Assembly: GCA_022495005.1 (NCBI GenBank)
Contig: JAGYXB010001009.1
Span: forward strand, 372,001 to 436,000
DNA: 64,000 bases
From: Rhyacophila brunnea
Lineage: Eukaryota > Arthropoda > Insecta > Trichoptera > Rhyacophilidae
Direction: 5' to 3'
Under the pieces are notes generated by a model. It was not told where the DNA came from. It saw only the letters and a program-made list of their open reading frames with translations, and made no database searches. The position numbers were made by a program, and so were the translations under genes. Shown in pieces: positions 50,620 through 63,477 of this stretch; the first letter of the stretch is position 1, and each line of letters opens with the position of its first letter.

Positions 50620-52980
50620 CACGAAAAAGTTCATTCTTAAAACTGCTTGAAAGAATAAAAAAATAGGTACCTACGTAATAATTAATAATTATTGTTAAGT
50701 ATGTTATCATTTCCTTTAAAAATATATAATTTTGGTTACGTACATTTATTAAAAACTTTCGAATAAAATTTATGAGACAAAAATATTAGTTAATCAAGTA
50801 CCTAACATATTATAACTGTTTTATTCACCGTCTTATTGATAAGTATCTATTATTATTTTTTTTACAATATAATATCAAGTAGATAAGGTTATTAGATAAA
50901 ATTAAACATAGCCCAACTCTATGTTAATTGGAATAAATTGAGCTTTTCAATATGCCAAAAAAATATAATTAAATTACTTAGTGATTGATGACTGATTATA
51001 TTTTCAGTAGTATAATTGTATGACATTATGTAAATATTATCTAAGCCAAAAATAAAAAAAATTGCTTTATACTCGTATCACTTTATGTTAACAAATAATT
51101 TGTTTATTCGGTATTGAATATGTATAAGACCTTTTCTGACTAATCAACCTAGTCCAATTTTAATTTTGTCAGCTTATTTTTAGCTTATTATAGTTAGTAT
51201 TGAATAGTATTTATTAATTTATTGATTATTATAAGAGAGTTATTGGTATTTTTTTTACACATATGTTAAAACTATCAAATTTTAATAATAAAATTTTGAA
51301 TACACGATACACGATATTTCATTAATATATATTATTTTCTTAGGTTTATTTAATTTTATATTCTGCTGGGTATGATAATAATGTACTATTTACTACATAT
51401 ATAAATTAAAACCTGATGAAAACTATTTATTAATTATTTGGCTTATTTATATATTATATTGTGTGTTAAATATCTCATTTTTAAATACTAGCATATTAAA
51501 TAGAATATTTAATTAACTTAAGGTATGTATTTGATAATTTCTTAAGTCATAATTTTTTAAATTATATATTTGAAAAATTCATCATGAAGAAAAAAAATCT
51601 TTTCAAACTTAGGGAATTCAATGAAGCCCCATTCAGTTTCTGCGCACTTCACTTTTAAAAGTACTTAGCAGCGTAGGAAAGTTTTCAGCATTTTTATTCA
51701 CAAAAAAGTATGCTTCAAATAAATATAAAATATTGCAATTTTTACCGTTTCTCAAAATGGCATGAAATGTTTGATTTTTCTCTCTTAATTGCGAAATATT
51801 ATGTAAGTTCTTCAAATTATAATTTCTGTTATTTGAATTTATTCAGACATTTTATTTTGTCAGGTACAAGTATTATTTATAATTTAACTATAATCACCAT
51901 TCCCAGAAGAAAACATAATATATAATATATATAATATAAATAAATCACCATTTAACTTGAAGTTCAATTTCCAATAACTAGAGATTTTTTCAGTTATCGA
52001 TTGTAAGATATGTTCTCAACCCATTTCGTAGACTTTGTAGTATCTGACGTATTTGATATAATATGAAGCTCTACTATCAACGTGCCAATTGTTTCTAATA
52101 TGTTTGTTTAAATTCAAATAAATGGTTTTGAAAAATATGGTATAGTATTTTAAAAGTCATTTTCGGCATTAAAAAGTAATGTGGCCCTCGGTCATCTCAA
52201 AAAATGTCTTAAGTCTTATCTGTATCATAGTTTGCTTTTCTTTTGTTTTTATGTTTAGATCTACAAGATTTGGTTAATTAAAAATATTTAAGTTTGTGAT
52301 CCCTATTCTTTTTTTTATATTAAAGAATATCTTTTTGGAAGGTTGGTACTTCCATACTTAAGAGACGATATGTTCAACGAAGTACCACTATAGTTACACG
52401 TAATTTGATGGAATTTTACTTAACAAAGCATACCTACTATTTTATGGAATTTGAACAGATGTCTTTGTAATCAAAATTATTTATTTAAAAATTCAAATCC
52501 AATCAAATATTAAAACATTTGGTTCCAAAATAGCAAAAAAAGAAAATTAATCGAAGAGAAAACAAAATATATACGATATGTGTATATTTATTTTATATTT
52601 TTTATAAAAAATACAATATCATTGTTGTTTACTTCCATGCTAAGACAAATATTTTGACACAATATGTGAAAATATAATTCTATCGATTCCATTATTTTTG
52701 TTTCATTTGTTTCACGTCCGCAAATTTCATGACTGTGTTAAAGATGATTAAAAATCTGGTACCGAAGATATGAAATATAATTTCGGAATTATATTTTTTA
52801 AAATCTCATTACAATAGAGAAGATGAATTTATTTTAATAATACTTTCATAAATTGTATTTCATGTTATTTTTATTTATTTAATAAAAAAATATGTAATAT
52901 ATTATGAATATGCATAAGTATACATAATATAGTTTTTTAAAGACTATAATAGGCTATAAGACCTAATAATAGTAGTGCAT
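50620..52980. other. intergenic downstream of gene B, no gene seen
   Basis: Very AT-rich. The overlapping frames near 51633-51925 on both strands have no domain signature. Confidence 0.4.
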
Positions 52981-52984
52981 TAGT

Positions 52985-53110
52985 AAAAGTGAAACGATCA
53001 CATAAACACTCAGGTTTTTAAGAAAACAACATATATATATTGTGACCAGGAATAGAACCCAAAGCCTCCGGGTAATAGCTCAGTGTATTACAGACTGGAC
53101 CATAATGGCC
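52985..53110 (-). mobile_element. tRNA-derived SINE family C, reverse copy
   Basis: GTGACCAGGAATAGAACCCA is the reversed B box, followed by GCCTCCGGGTAATAGCTC. AGTGTATTACAGACTGGACC corresponds to the reversed A-box side of the head (compare GGTCCAGTGCGTAAGGTACT at 54.3 kb). ACATAAACACTCAGGTTTTT is the reversed body. Confidence 0.6.
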
Positions 53111-53207
53111 GCCATCATCATCCTCACCATAATTGATAAGTTAAACACAAAGGTAAGGAATTCAATTGAAATCTCTCAAGTTATATCAATTATATCAAAA
53201 ACACCTA

Positions 53208-53808
53208 GCGAAAAAATACGAAGCTTGCAATTTGAAACAATATATTGACAATTTATTTCCATTTAAATGGTTTTAATTATTCCATACGAATTTAAACACA
53301 TAAAAATAAAAATATTTTTGTTTAAAGTCAAAGATAAACTTGCAATTAAAAAAGTAAAAATGCAAATACATTAAAGAATCCCATTTTATTATATGATATT
53401 ATTTTATGGTTATCTCTATCATAATAATTTAGCGTATTAAATTTTCTCTAATTTTACCTAAGTATCGTTTGACTAAATGCTTACAAAAAGCCAAGTCAAT
53501 GCTTTCACTCAAAACTCTAAGAATTTGTTTATTGTACTTAGAAATACATTTTTAATTACAAATAATAAATACAGATGCAATTTTATTATAAAATCACTAT
53601 GCAATATCAAATAGAAATAATATTCACATATAAAGACTTTTATTCCCAACAGTCACCATTTAATATTGGGAAATAAACACGGGGTCATATCATTGTAGAA
53701 GTTACAATATGATGCTCCACTTTTTATTTCTTTTAACCATGTAGCACTGAATCAGTCTCTGTAGTACGGCTACTGAGTTACGGGATGTCGCTATTTTCCA
53801 CTAGACAA
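53208..53808 (+). repeat. dispersed repeat R2, longest copy with candidate inverted ends
   Basis: The left end CCTAGCGAAAAAATACGAAG and the words TTGCAATTTGAAACA and GTCAAAGATAAACTTGCAAT match 11342-11510 and 34848-35470. Near 53790 the sequence TGTCGCTATTTTCCACTAG is roughly the inverted complement of the left end, so the full element may be about 600 bp with terminal inverted repeats. Homology between copies is clear only for the first ~230 bp. Confidence 0.5.
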
Positions 53809-54317
53809 TAATAATATATTCAAGAAATAATCCCTAAAAGCATATTTCACCGTAATAAAAACGTAATAAATTACTGGAGAATCTGCAGTTATAATATAAC
53901 AATAATATATTGAAGAAAGCTTTTTCTTGAATTGTGAATAGATTCTATTTCATAAAGTTGTTTCGTTGTGTAAGCTCTTCAGAAACTAATGGTATAAAAC
54001 TATTTAAATATTTTCTCAAAATAAGATTCAATACATACGGCGATTTAGTTTAAAACAGTTTATTATATTTCCTCATGAATTGAAAAGGAAAATGAATGAA
54101 CCTTTATTATTCGTTCCTGAACATTCAAATAATTTCCTTTTGAAAATGGTAGTGTGGATCTTAAGAAACTTCAAATAACTTACTGTACGTTCAACAAATC
54201 ACCATTAAGAACTTAAAGTAATTATTTAAATACATTTCTTTGATATCTTTCATAATATTATGTATGTATTTTTTAGGGAAATGGAATCAGATAAGAAAGT
54301 ATGACGATGTTGATATT

Positions 54318-54490
54318 GACGTGGTCCAGTGCGTAAGGTACTGGATTCTCACCCGGGAGCTCTGTGTTTGATTCCCGGTGAGGTCTAAATATATCTAAGT
54401 AGGTATTTTGTTTATTTCCCAAATCTACTTCAGCACTACTGATTCACTACACTACTGTCATTAAGTCTCATGACCAGTTGTGGTGTGAAA
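54318..54490 (+). mobile_element. tRNA-derived SINE family C
   Basis: GGTCCAGTGCGTAAGGTACT (A-box side), TCTCACCCGGGAGCTCTGTG, and GTTTGATTCCCGG (B box) make a clear tRNA-like head. The body GAGGTCTAAATATATCTAAG and the tail CATGACCAGTTGTGGTGTG follow. Confidence 0.7.
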
Positions 54491-54499
54491 AAAAAAGTT

Positions 54500-57155
54500 T
54501 TTTATTCTTTTACTGTGTTAACTGTCAATTCTTGGTGGAAATACATTGTAATAATAAATATAACACAACATGTGGTACTAATCCCAATTATTTTAATATT
54601 AGTCCGAACCGATTTCGTCCGCTTCAAAATGATATTGTCAATTATTGGTAAAGAATAGAAGTACAATAATATGCGATCCTTTCATAGCAATGTGTAGAAT
54701 TGTAATTTAATTGTATTTGTCTTGTTTATTATCTGTTTAATACTAAAAATATTTATATAAATAAAGAAATATCAACCTTTGGAAATTGAAACAATACCTC
54801 ATTTTTTACAGAATGTTGAAAACAGCTATTTATTTATTTAACTTTTAAGTCGTTTTACTCAACCGGACTAGCGCTGTACTTGTATTTCTTCAATCCTCAG
54901 AATCATATTTTTTTTAAATTAGGTCATCCAATAGGATAAATCCCTGAAAATATGTATATTGAGAATATAGAATAAAAGAATATGACGTGATGGTCCCAAT
55001 AACAGTCGGACACTGAAAGCAAAATAAATCAAATTAAATTATATGAAATATTAAGTTCAGTAATAAATAATATTTTGGGGAGTTATTAAAAACGGTTAAA
55101 AAAAAACGCAAGTACTAATCATAGGAAAATATAAAAACATAAAAAACGTTTAATTATTTAGAGAAGACAGGTAATATTGCATAATATATTAAAGTATAAT
55201 AAGCTTGATACTTATTACGTCGTGTCATATTCAATAATAAATTCTTATGTATTATTTGAATGCCAATAGTTATATTTATTATGAAAAATATTTATTTTAT
55301 ATAGGCGGTAATAAAATAATATTAAATAAAACAATTACATAACTGTCATAATTCAAACTATTAGTTGAATAATATGTAGGTACATAGAGATTTGTCTATA
55401 ATTTTTCAAGTAGTGCAACTTCAGTTTTACTTAAAATATTCATGAAACTATTAGTTCCAAGCAATATTATTTGTTTGAACAATAAATACTTTTTTCTTAT
55501 GCTTATAAGTTTTAGTTTCTGTCTCTTTGAATCAATATCTTTTGTTCACACTATGCGAACGGTGGACATGTCGTTCATTTTTATGATAGAAAGAAAACTA
55601 TGAGTACGAGTTAAAATTCGATGGTATAATATATTATATTCTTATAATACATACATGTAATATACAAAATATGATAATTATTAACCGTAAATCTTCCATG
55701 ACCACTTTACATCATTCAATTTGAATTATATTAAATACTTTTTTCAGACGTTTAGGAGGATTTCTCATATTTGCATCGTCGTACTGTTATGCCTCTCAGG
55801 AAAGAAAGCAAAGGAATCAGGTGACTTGGGTTGAAAGGAACTTGAGGTATTATGATGGTGTTATCCTTCCGCTGTCTCTTTACCAAAGACTAGATTACTA
55901 TCAGTGCATCTCTTGAGTAATAATTACAGCTATTTCGTTTAAAGACCGCCGTCTTGAAGGTAATTGTCATATGATCTACCTTCTGGGATTTATGTTTAGG
56001 CTAGATGGTAAGAAGATATTTGGTAAAAAATAAAGCTTTCAATAAAGTTAAAACATTAAAATTTATTAAACGGAAATTCAAGTAAGTACGTATACAGCGG
56101 ACAAGATATACGCGTTATAAGGAAATTAAAATAATAGACAAGAGCGTGAGGTGCGTGGCTCTTTTTATAATATATTTTGGTGATGTCATAACGATGCGTA
56201 AAACTTGAAACGAAATATTTTTTCCAACTTTAAGCTAACCATATCATGACTAAAGTATCCAATTTTTTTATTCGGATAAATACGTTACACGTCCGAAAAA
56301 AATCTAATACGGTAAAGTAATTTCTAAGTAAATCAAAAAACACAATATTTATATAGGTATTTATATTATTTTAATTATTACTACGTAATAATATGTATTA
56401 AAAAATATATCTACGATTTACCAACCATTTTATTTTATCAATATATTTTAATGAAAACGTTTGATGTGGTTTAAAAAAATCATTTTGTAAACTGTAAATT
56501 CTAAAACAAACTACTTTTTCACAAAATTCCATTTACCCTTCAAAATTGTAATTATTATATATAGTTTTATTAATTAGATATTTGTAATGCGAAAATGAAT
56601 CACAAAACTTTGTTTTATTTATTTTGCGTTTCACTGTGGCACCTAGTATGTTGGTAATACGTGTGTAAAGATTTTCCACATTTGTGTTTGTGTAGTGTAG
56701 ATCAATTTCAATATGTAAAGAGGCGAATCGCGTAGTTGATGTAGGTACCTATATTTCTTGGCTAACGGATTATTGGACGTAATGAATTATAATTTAAGTA
56801 TGTTAATCTTTCTCTCATTTAATAATAATTGGAATTTCATTTTAACGGTTATTCAGTACCAATTTTAATTCGTATCATAAATTGTAGTAACATATCCAGC
56901 ATTTATAATTTTACCACTCTGATTCATATCTAATAATGTTTAATCTATTGATACATGTTATGTTAGAAATTACTAAAATATATCGATATCGATAAAAACG
57001 ATTTTTTTCTGTTCGGTACATGTTAACGGGCGTTAACATGATCTTACTCCCTATTTCATTTATCGTTTGTCAATTTATGGCTACGGCCATATGTTGTAGT
57101 CTAACCACTGGAAAATGTCAATAGAAATGTGCATATTTAAATAAAATACTACCTT
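54500..57155. other. intergenic, no gene established
   Basis: AT-rich. One weak exon candidate lies at 55748-55917. Nothing else was recognised. Confidence 0.35.
55748..55917 (+). other. weak candidate terminal exon, unrecognised
   Basis: After a strong acceptor (AATACTTTTTTCAG), the phase that skips one base stays open for 56 codons to TGA and contains LGGFLIFASSYCYASQER and DGVILPLSLYQRLDYYQC. Composition is more balanced than the surroundings. No family is recognised and no partner exon was found, so it may be chance. Confidence 0.15.
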
Positions 57156-57163
57156 ATTCTTAG

Positions 57164-57690
57164 GTCAATAATTATTATAAAACAATCATTATTCGTAGGA
57201 TGTTTATCACATATGAATGGTCAAATATATACCTTATAATCAGTATTTTTAGAGTTATCTTCAAATGTGCTAGTCTTGCCAATTTTTTGAATAATAAAAT
57301 GCATAATTATTGTCAAATTTGGGATCACAGAGATTATCAATATAATTTTATTTCGTAAATATTTCACTATTATAATGTCAACATAAATTTTACTAATGGT
57401 TTTATAAATGCGTTCATAAATTTATAAATCTAAAATATCTTAACACCACTGCACATGGATGTACTGAAATATGACTATTTTCTAAAACATTAGATCGAGA
57501 GGTTTAAGAGAATACTATTTTATATAATAAAAATACTTTATGCAGTCATTAAATGTTTAAAATAAATACAAAGGATAATAAGGCTTCAAAATTATATAAA
57601 AAGATTATCTACATCGTTTAAGGAATGTCCAGGGTGATGCTCTGAAAATACCATAAAAACTCCATTTTGACCTACGTTGGGCATGTAGGC
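57164..57690 (+). repeat. dispersed repeat R4, + copy
   Basis: About 525 bp matching the reverse complement of 63478-64000 along its whole length. Examples are CAATCATTATTCGTAG, CAAATTTGGGATCACAGA, ACTAATGGTTTTATAAATGC, GGATAATAAGGCTTCAAAA and CTCCATTTTGACCTACG. Identity is roughly four in five by eye. No coding frame. Confidence 0.82.
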
Positions 57691-57694
57691 CGTT

Positions 57695-58615
57695 AATAGT
57701 TTTAATGTATTTTTAAGCTAAATTAATCATTTTTTTATAAAAAATAAATAAAAACAGCATACAAAATGGAAGAATTTCTTGGACCTGCCATCGATAATAT
57801 AGGTATTTTATAATATAATATTAGGGATAACTTAAATTATATGATATTAAGTACTGTGATACAAGGTATAACGGCGAGTATATTAGCAAATTCTTGCATA
57901 AAACAATATTATGATCCCTTTATTAGAAGTAATAATACGGTAATAAGATATTATATTATGTAGGTGCTTAAAAGACACATCGTTAAAGTTCACAAGATCA
58001 AAGAGAACCTAATCTACTGTCAATCGTTCCACGGTTCACTTGCTTTGTTGCCGTATGTAGATCATTCGCAAAAATTATACACCAACCTGTCATGCAATAA
58101 TCATTTTAGAGTCCGGTTTTAGTAGGTGTTCTCCATCAATCATTTAACTAGGATAATATACGGAGCAAAATTTAAATATTTTATATTATCTTAGCACTAA
58201 GACTTTCTCGGATTGTCGGGGAGTCGATTGGCACAGAACATAGGAAAGTATATTCCGGTTGGAAACATAATATCCGTTGCTCAAATATAAAGTGTTTACA
58301 GTATTTATGTAGTAATATTTATTTATTTATGTAGGTTTTTAAGAAAACAAGACATTAAGGACATATCAAAATTCAAGACGTTCCCAATATGATACTTACA
58401 TTATAACAAATATCACCCTCACAAGAGAGAAGAAAAAATAAAAAATATACTTAAACAATTCTATTTAAATATTTTTTTTATTCAACGAATAATTCACAAG
58501 AAATTCTTTTTATTGAACATACACAATTTGTAAACATTTCTGAGAAATATATAATCAATAGAAAAAATCTTAAAAAAAACGACACTCAACAGGATTCAAA
58601 TCTGCGTGCAAATGC
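57695..58615. other. intergenic, no gene seen
   Basis: AT-rich sequence without recognised features. Confidence 0.4.
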
Positions 58616-58623
58616 CCACGTGT

Positions 58624-58790
58624 AGGCGGCTCTCGTGGTGCAGTGCGTAAGGCGCTTGCCTTCTACCCGGGAGTTCTGGATTCGATTCCCGGTCAGGATA
58701 CAATATTAATGTGTATTTCTCAAAGCCTAGGTGTTTGTGATTGTTCAAAATTACTAACAACCACCTTGTACGAAAAAGCAAGGACATGGT
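58624..58790 (+). mobile_element. tRNA-derived SINE family C, best copy
   Basis: GGCTCTCGTGGTGCAGTGCG and TAAGGCGCTTGCCTTC form an A box and anticodon-arm-like region. GGATTCGATTCCCGG is a near-consensus B box. The body CAGGATACAATATTAATGTG, CCTAGGTGTTTGTGATTG and the tail GCAAGGACATGG follow. The intact A and B boxes make this the copy most likely to have been transcribed recently. Confidence 0.78.
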
Positions 58791-58984
58791 TATAATAATT
58801 CTAAAAAAAAAATGCCCACGTGTATTCACCACTTTGCTATAGGAATCTTATCTAATTGTGACGAATTTTAGCTAACGGTTCTTTTAATACTCTCTGAAGC
58901 GTTATCTCTCTCTGACGGTTATATATTTCTTCAAATTATGTATGTTCAATAAATACATAAAACAAAATACACAGCACATTACTG

Positions 58985-59195
58985 AAAATGTCTATGTTTT
59001 CGAAGAGCGCATCGACTAGTCTTGTATTTCTCGCTAATGGTGCCTAATAGGCTTGACTCGAGGAAACAGTTCTGACCTAGAAGCCACGAAGAGCGACCAC
59101 GTAGGTAATTAATAGGCGCGTATACAATTTTTTTATTTAGGACGCCAGGATTGGAAACCATGCCTTGTGATAGCATGCAAAAATGTCTCAAAAGC
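58985..59195 (-). mobile_element. tRNA-derived SINE, reverse copy, diverged
   Basis: Read in reverse, CATGGTTTCCAATCCTGGCG is a weak B box with its stem. CAAGCCTATTAGGCACCATT and AGCGAGAAATAC resemble the CCTAATAGGTTGAG and TTTCTCG words of family A in order. Confidence 0.4.
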
Positions 59196-59384
59196 AGAAG
59201 TGGTCTACGAGAGTCAAAAGTGAGCGTGCCTTATAGAAAGGCTGTCGGAAAGTAATTGTTAGACGAAATTATTGAAAGGAAAATAATTATATGTCCTAGT
59301 GGTAACATATCCGGTTATTATATAGTTTAGTATATAATATAGTTATATTAGTTTATAATATAGCTTAATATTATTAAAGTAACG

Positions 59385-59560
59385 GGTCTGGATAATTTAT
59401 ATGTTCTTTTTTCCATTTCTGTTTAGACTCAAGAAATAGAAGATAGGTTGAGGGAGACGTGGTAATCATCCTTTTCTTATAAAAACAAAAATATGTAATA
59501 TAAACGCCACTCTATGAAAATCCATCTGATCTTCTAAGAATTAAACATGGTGACGTCTGG
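59385..59560 (+). mobile_element. SINE family A, headless diverged copy
   Basis: In order: GGGTCTGGATAATT, GACTCAAGAAATAGAAGATA, GGTTGAGGGAGACGTGG, TTATAAAAACAAAAATATGT, ATATAAACGCCACTCTATGA and ATCTGATCTT parallel the family A body from its GGGTCTGGCAAGT start. Confidence 0.5.
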
Positions 59561-59564
59561 TTTA

Positions 59565-61580
59565 TAATACAAACAATAAAAAATTCGCTAGTAGAACTTT
59601 AAGTGAATGAAAATACCGACTTTTCAAAGACATTTGGTTGAATCCACTATTACACTGATTTTATATCGATGTTATTTTTGCATATTATATATAAATTATT
59701 AGTAACCAATAGGTACATATATATGTAATTTAATGGCGGGTTTATAGCCTAAGCCAGTGATTAATAACCATTTTAGGACCCAAAACTCTAACTTGGCTGA
59801 CACATAAATGGTACGTCTAATGACAAACAATTCCAAGTCACGTTATTTATCTTAGTGTGGTGGATATGTGGTCAGATGAAAAAAACCATTCTCCTGGTAA
59901 TATCGTTGTTACCTATTTACTAAACATAATAGTTTCTCGGTCTGAATCAAATTAATATGTAATAAAGAATAAAGGTAGGTATATTATGTACGTAAAATAT
60001 TAACCTTTAAAAACGTTCATAATATGGCACTTAAATCTCTTAAACACGATATTCAATGCTCGATTTTTGGTTTCAGTAACATATGATATTACCACGATAA
60101 ATGTTTGCTCATAATTTAGTAAATAATGGTAATTTAAAATAAAATACCACCAATCCGTCACTAGTTACTATATGTATATCAGTGCATCTAGTTACGTATT
60201 TTGTCATCTAAATTGTATATACTGCTCCGAGACTTGGACGGCAAATATATTTCAAATGTGGTTGTACTGGAAGCAGATGCGAGTCTTGTAGAGGTCCAAA
60301 CCGGTGAAGGGGTTCTTTATTAGTAAACTCGCTCGATTTTCCTTTGAATCGGATATGTAGAGAAAAATCTTCCTTCAGCAGGACAAAATAAATTAAGAGT
60401 GCTAAAGATTTTTCAATAGAACAGATTCTTTGTATCGCTGAATGCCAGCTGTCAGATCGCATCCTAAGTCATGACGTCGCGATGAAATAAAAATATTACT
60501 AATAATAAATCTATGGTATCACGTTATTATACAATACAACTATAAGTATCACTATATAATTATGATATGTAGCCATTCGATGTATAACAAACAGCTTAAG
60601 CTAACCTAACCTAATTTATCTGCCGTATTATATTCCGACTTTGTTTTTTTATATTAAAAATGACATACCTAATAAAATACCAGTCTATATAATACACAAA
60701 TATAAAAAACACTGCTAATATAAAATTAGCGGCAATAAAACGTATGTTTTTTATCAGTAGAGTAATAAAATAAATTTCTTTTGGACATGATAACTCATTA
60801 GGTATTTTAATTCTGTATAATTTTTAAATATAATTAATTACTTTTTAATATAGGTAGGAATAATGTTTTAATTAAAATATAGACAATTATTACATTATGT
60901 GATACATTAGAGGTTATATATAGTGTATGAACTACAAATACTTACTAATCAACTGCCAGATTAAATTTTGTAGTAAATTTTACTAAAATTGCTACAACTT
61001 TTTGATTTAATGTTTTATTTTAGTATTTTTTTTAAATTGAAACACTTTAATAATAATTTATACTTATCATTTTATCGTGTAGGTAAATTTGTAGGATTTT
61101 AAGAAATATTTAAAAAATAAAACATTTTTACTAAGGATAAGCGGCTCCAAATTGACGCCGATTGTCCAGAATCACTTGTTCAACACCAACGTCAAATTGG
61201 CGCCGATTATCTCTAATGGGTTAAAAAAGTAGATATTCCCTTATGATATGATATGTTTTGTTGACAAAGTATCTAGATTTTCTAAAGTAATACCGGTACT
61301 CTAAAATATTAATTCGAGCGGTTTGTCATAAAAACTTTTCATAGAAATACTTTCATAGAAAATTTTGAATTGATCGCTTTTCTTTTATATAAACGGTATT
61401 CATATACACTTTTATAATATTCCGTTAATGTTATATAGTTATCATTATTGCTTTATATAAAAGAGATTTAGCTATCTTTTACTATTTATAATATAGAGGA
61501 AGCAGTATTAACTGTTTGTATGTGATAATGATTCCTGACAATTTTCAGTTGGATGAATAGATATGATAGAATTGTAACTG
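59565..61580. other. intergenic, mostly AT-rich
   Basis: It includes a LINE scrap at 60211-60288 and a doubled AAATTGRCGCCGATT word at 61149-61217. No gene recognised. Confidence 0.4.
60211..60288 (+). pseudogene. possible LINE reverse transcriptase scrap
   Basis: The + frame reads IYCSETWTANIFQMWLYWKQ before a TAG at 60289-60291. This resembles the YGSETWT...FEMWCYRRM segment of LINE ORF2 with an internal deletion, the same region preserved at 1804-2277. Confidence 0.4.
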
Positions 61581-61583
61581 TGG

Positions 61584-61739
61584 TATAGGTAAATCGCTTT
61601 ACAGTGGCACCATGGGTACGGCAAATGCGGCTTGCAGTTGTAGTGGTATTGTTTGCTAGCATTGAAACAGGCATTGTCGCAAGCAATTCAATACACGCGC
61701 GAATCGCCTATGGTGCCACTGTAAAATGATTTACCTATA
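61584..61739. mobile_element. 156-bp MITE with long inverted ends
   Basis: The left end TATAGGTAAATCGCTTTACA continues GTGGCACCAT. The right end is its near complement: ATGGTGCCACTGTAAAATGA then TTTACCTATA. The arms are about 30 bp with a couple of mismatches, around a GC-richer core of about 95 bp. A TA or TATA flank is compatible with a Tc1/mariner-type target, while the inner CAGTGGCACCAT would suit a hAT-like end. Class left open. Confidence 0.8.
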
Positions 61740-61744
61740 ACATC

Positions 61745-63470
61745 GAAAGCATTATTACTTTATAAATAACAACATTTATAATAGTTGATTTATTGTTTTC
61801 CTCTCGGTTTGGTTTACCTACTGTTTTGTATGATTTTATTTAATTGTTCCATTAAATATTTTTTATATTTAAAATACTTCTTGTAGGTACGTTACACTTT
61901 GTAGATTTGACAGCTAAATGTCTAAGCACGCATGAGCAGTTTACTACAAATTAATTCACAATGCAATATGAGATGCTATCAGCTTAATCTTTAGTCCTGG
62001 TAACATTTTTCGACTTTATTTTTATAATTTCATAGCGTTTTGCTAGGATGATCTCTGCTATGAGATTATTTTGTGCCTCGTTTTTCTAATAACTCGATTT
62101 ACCTGTTCTTTTCATATAGAATGTCATATTGTGAATATCTTGAATTAATAATTAGAAATGTACCTACATACTGAATGTGTTTTAAACTACAATGGTAAAG
62201 TTTTTCTTCAAGCTCTTTAGCTGTACAGGTAAACTAAAATATTGTTAGTAGGTACCTAATAGTTTCTACTAAAGTAATAATATAGTTACACGTCGTCTCT
62301 CAAGTCATCTGTAATGGGTAAAAATACATGTTTTTCAGTGCCATGACCTACATGATTTGGCGATTAGCTAATGATGCATCCTCGTATATCTTTTTACATA
62401 CAATATTATAATTATTAACTTTATTCAGGATCTATATTGAATTATTTATTAATTGAAATGCTACAATTTTTTATTATATTTAGTCCACACTGAAGCAATA
62501 ATCAAATAAAATGCACTACTCTATTTTTAAACACATTTACGATGTATTGGCCGTTTTAACATATATCTTAAGCATGAGTTAACTTATTCTGAAAACATAA
62601 TCGTAGGTATTATAATATTTATTTAATGACCAAAATTATATATGTAAGTAGTAGTATGTTTATTTACAACGTATTTTCGTTTCATTTTTCATCCTTTTAT
62701 TAAAGTTATATTTTAAACTGCATTAATAATCACTACGTTTTTATATATGCCTGCCTTTAATACAGTAAGAGACAATTATTATTTTCATATCGGAAAGCAT
62801 TTAATAGGCAGGCATGCTGATGTGCCTCAAGAATGTCATATTTCCGTTACAGTTATTCAGATATCTCATGAATTATGCAACAATTTTTAGGCCATACTTG
62901 GTACATACACGCTTTAATATTATCGTATGTGTTTGGCTCATTTCTAAATGAAACAGATTTCGACCTCGTTCTTTTTTTTAATTAAATGAGACACACATTT
63001 TACTTCCGATGAAAAAAAAACTAGTTCGTTTATTATGCTTCGAGATCACATGAAAGTATTTACTATCATCGTGTAAGTATTGGTTTACAGCCAATAACAG
63101 TATTAAGAGTAGGCATCTGTCTACGTTATCTGAATGATATATATATATATATATCTTAAATTTTATTAATATCCGAAAACAATAAATACATTTTGATATT
63201 TTGTTAAATATCCAGAAGAAACCAATATCTTATATTACGTCGACTAATCTTATAACCTCACATTACCTCATAAATCCAAGACACATTTTAGATGATTTAG
63301 TAATGTTTAAATAGAAGTTCTAAATTTAAAAAAATAAAAACAAAAATTGTCTATTTAAAATGATAGTGAGTTCTGGTAGTTAGAAGGTTTGCAAGATTGA
63401 TTGATCAAACTTTAAATAATCGAAATAATATTATAATTAGATGATAAACTTTTCATAGCAAGATACAAAA
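61745..63470. other. intergenic, no gene seen
   Basis: AT-rich sequence with an (AT)9 run at 63137-63154. No reading frame or repeat partner was recognised. Confidence 0.4.
63137..63154. repeat. (AT)9 microsatellite
   Basis: Eighteen bases of uninterrupted AT dinucleotide. Confidence 0.9.
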
Positions 63471-63477
63471 AAAATGG

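Noticed and set aside
58624..58700. Possible functional tRNA gene
   Set aside because: It has A- and B-box-like parts, but the acceptor ends do not pair and relatives with the same body at 54.3 and 2.5 kb show it is a SINE.
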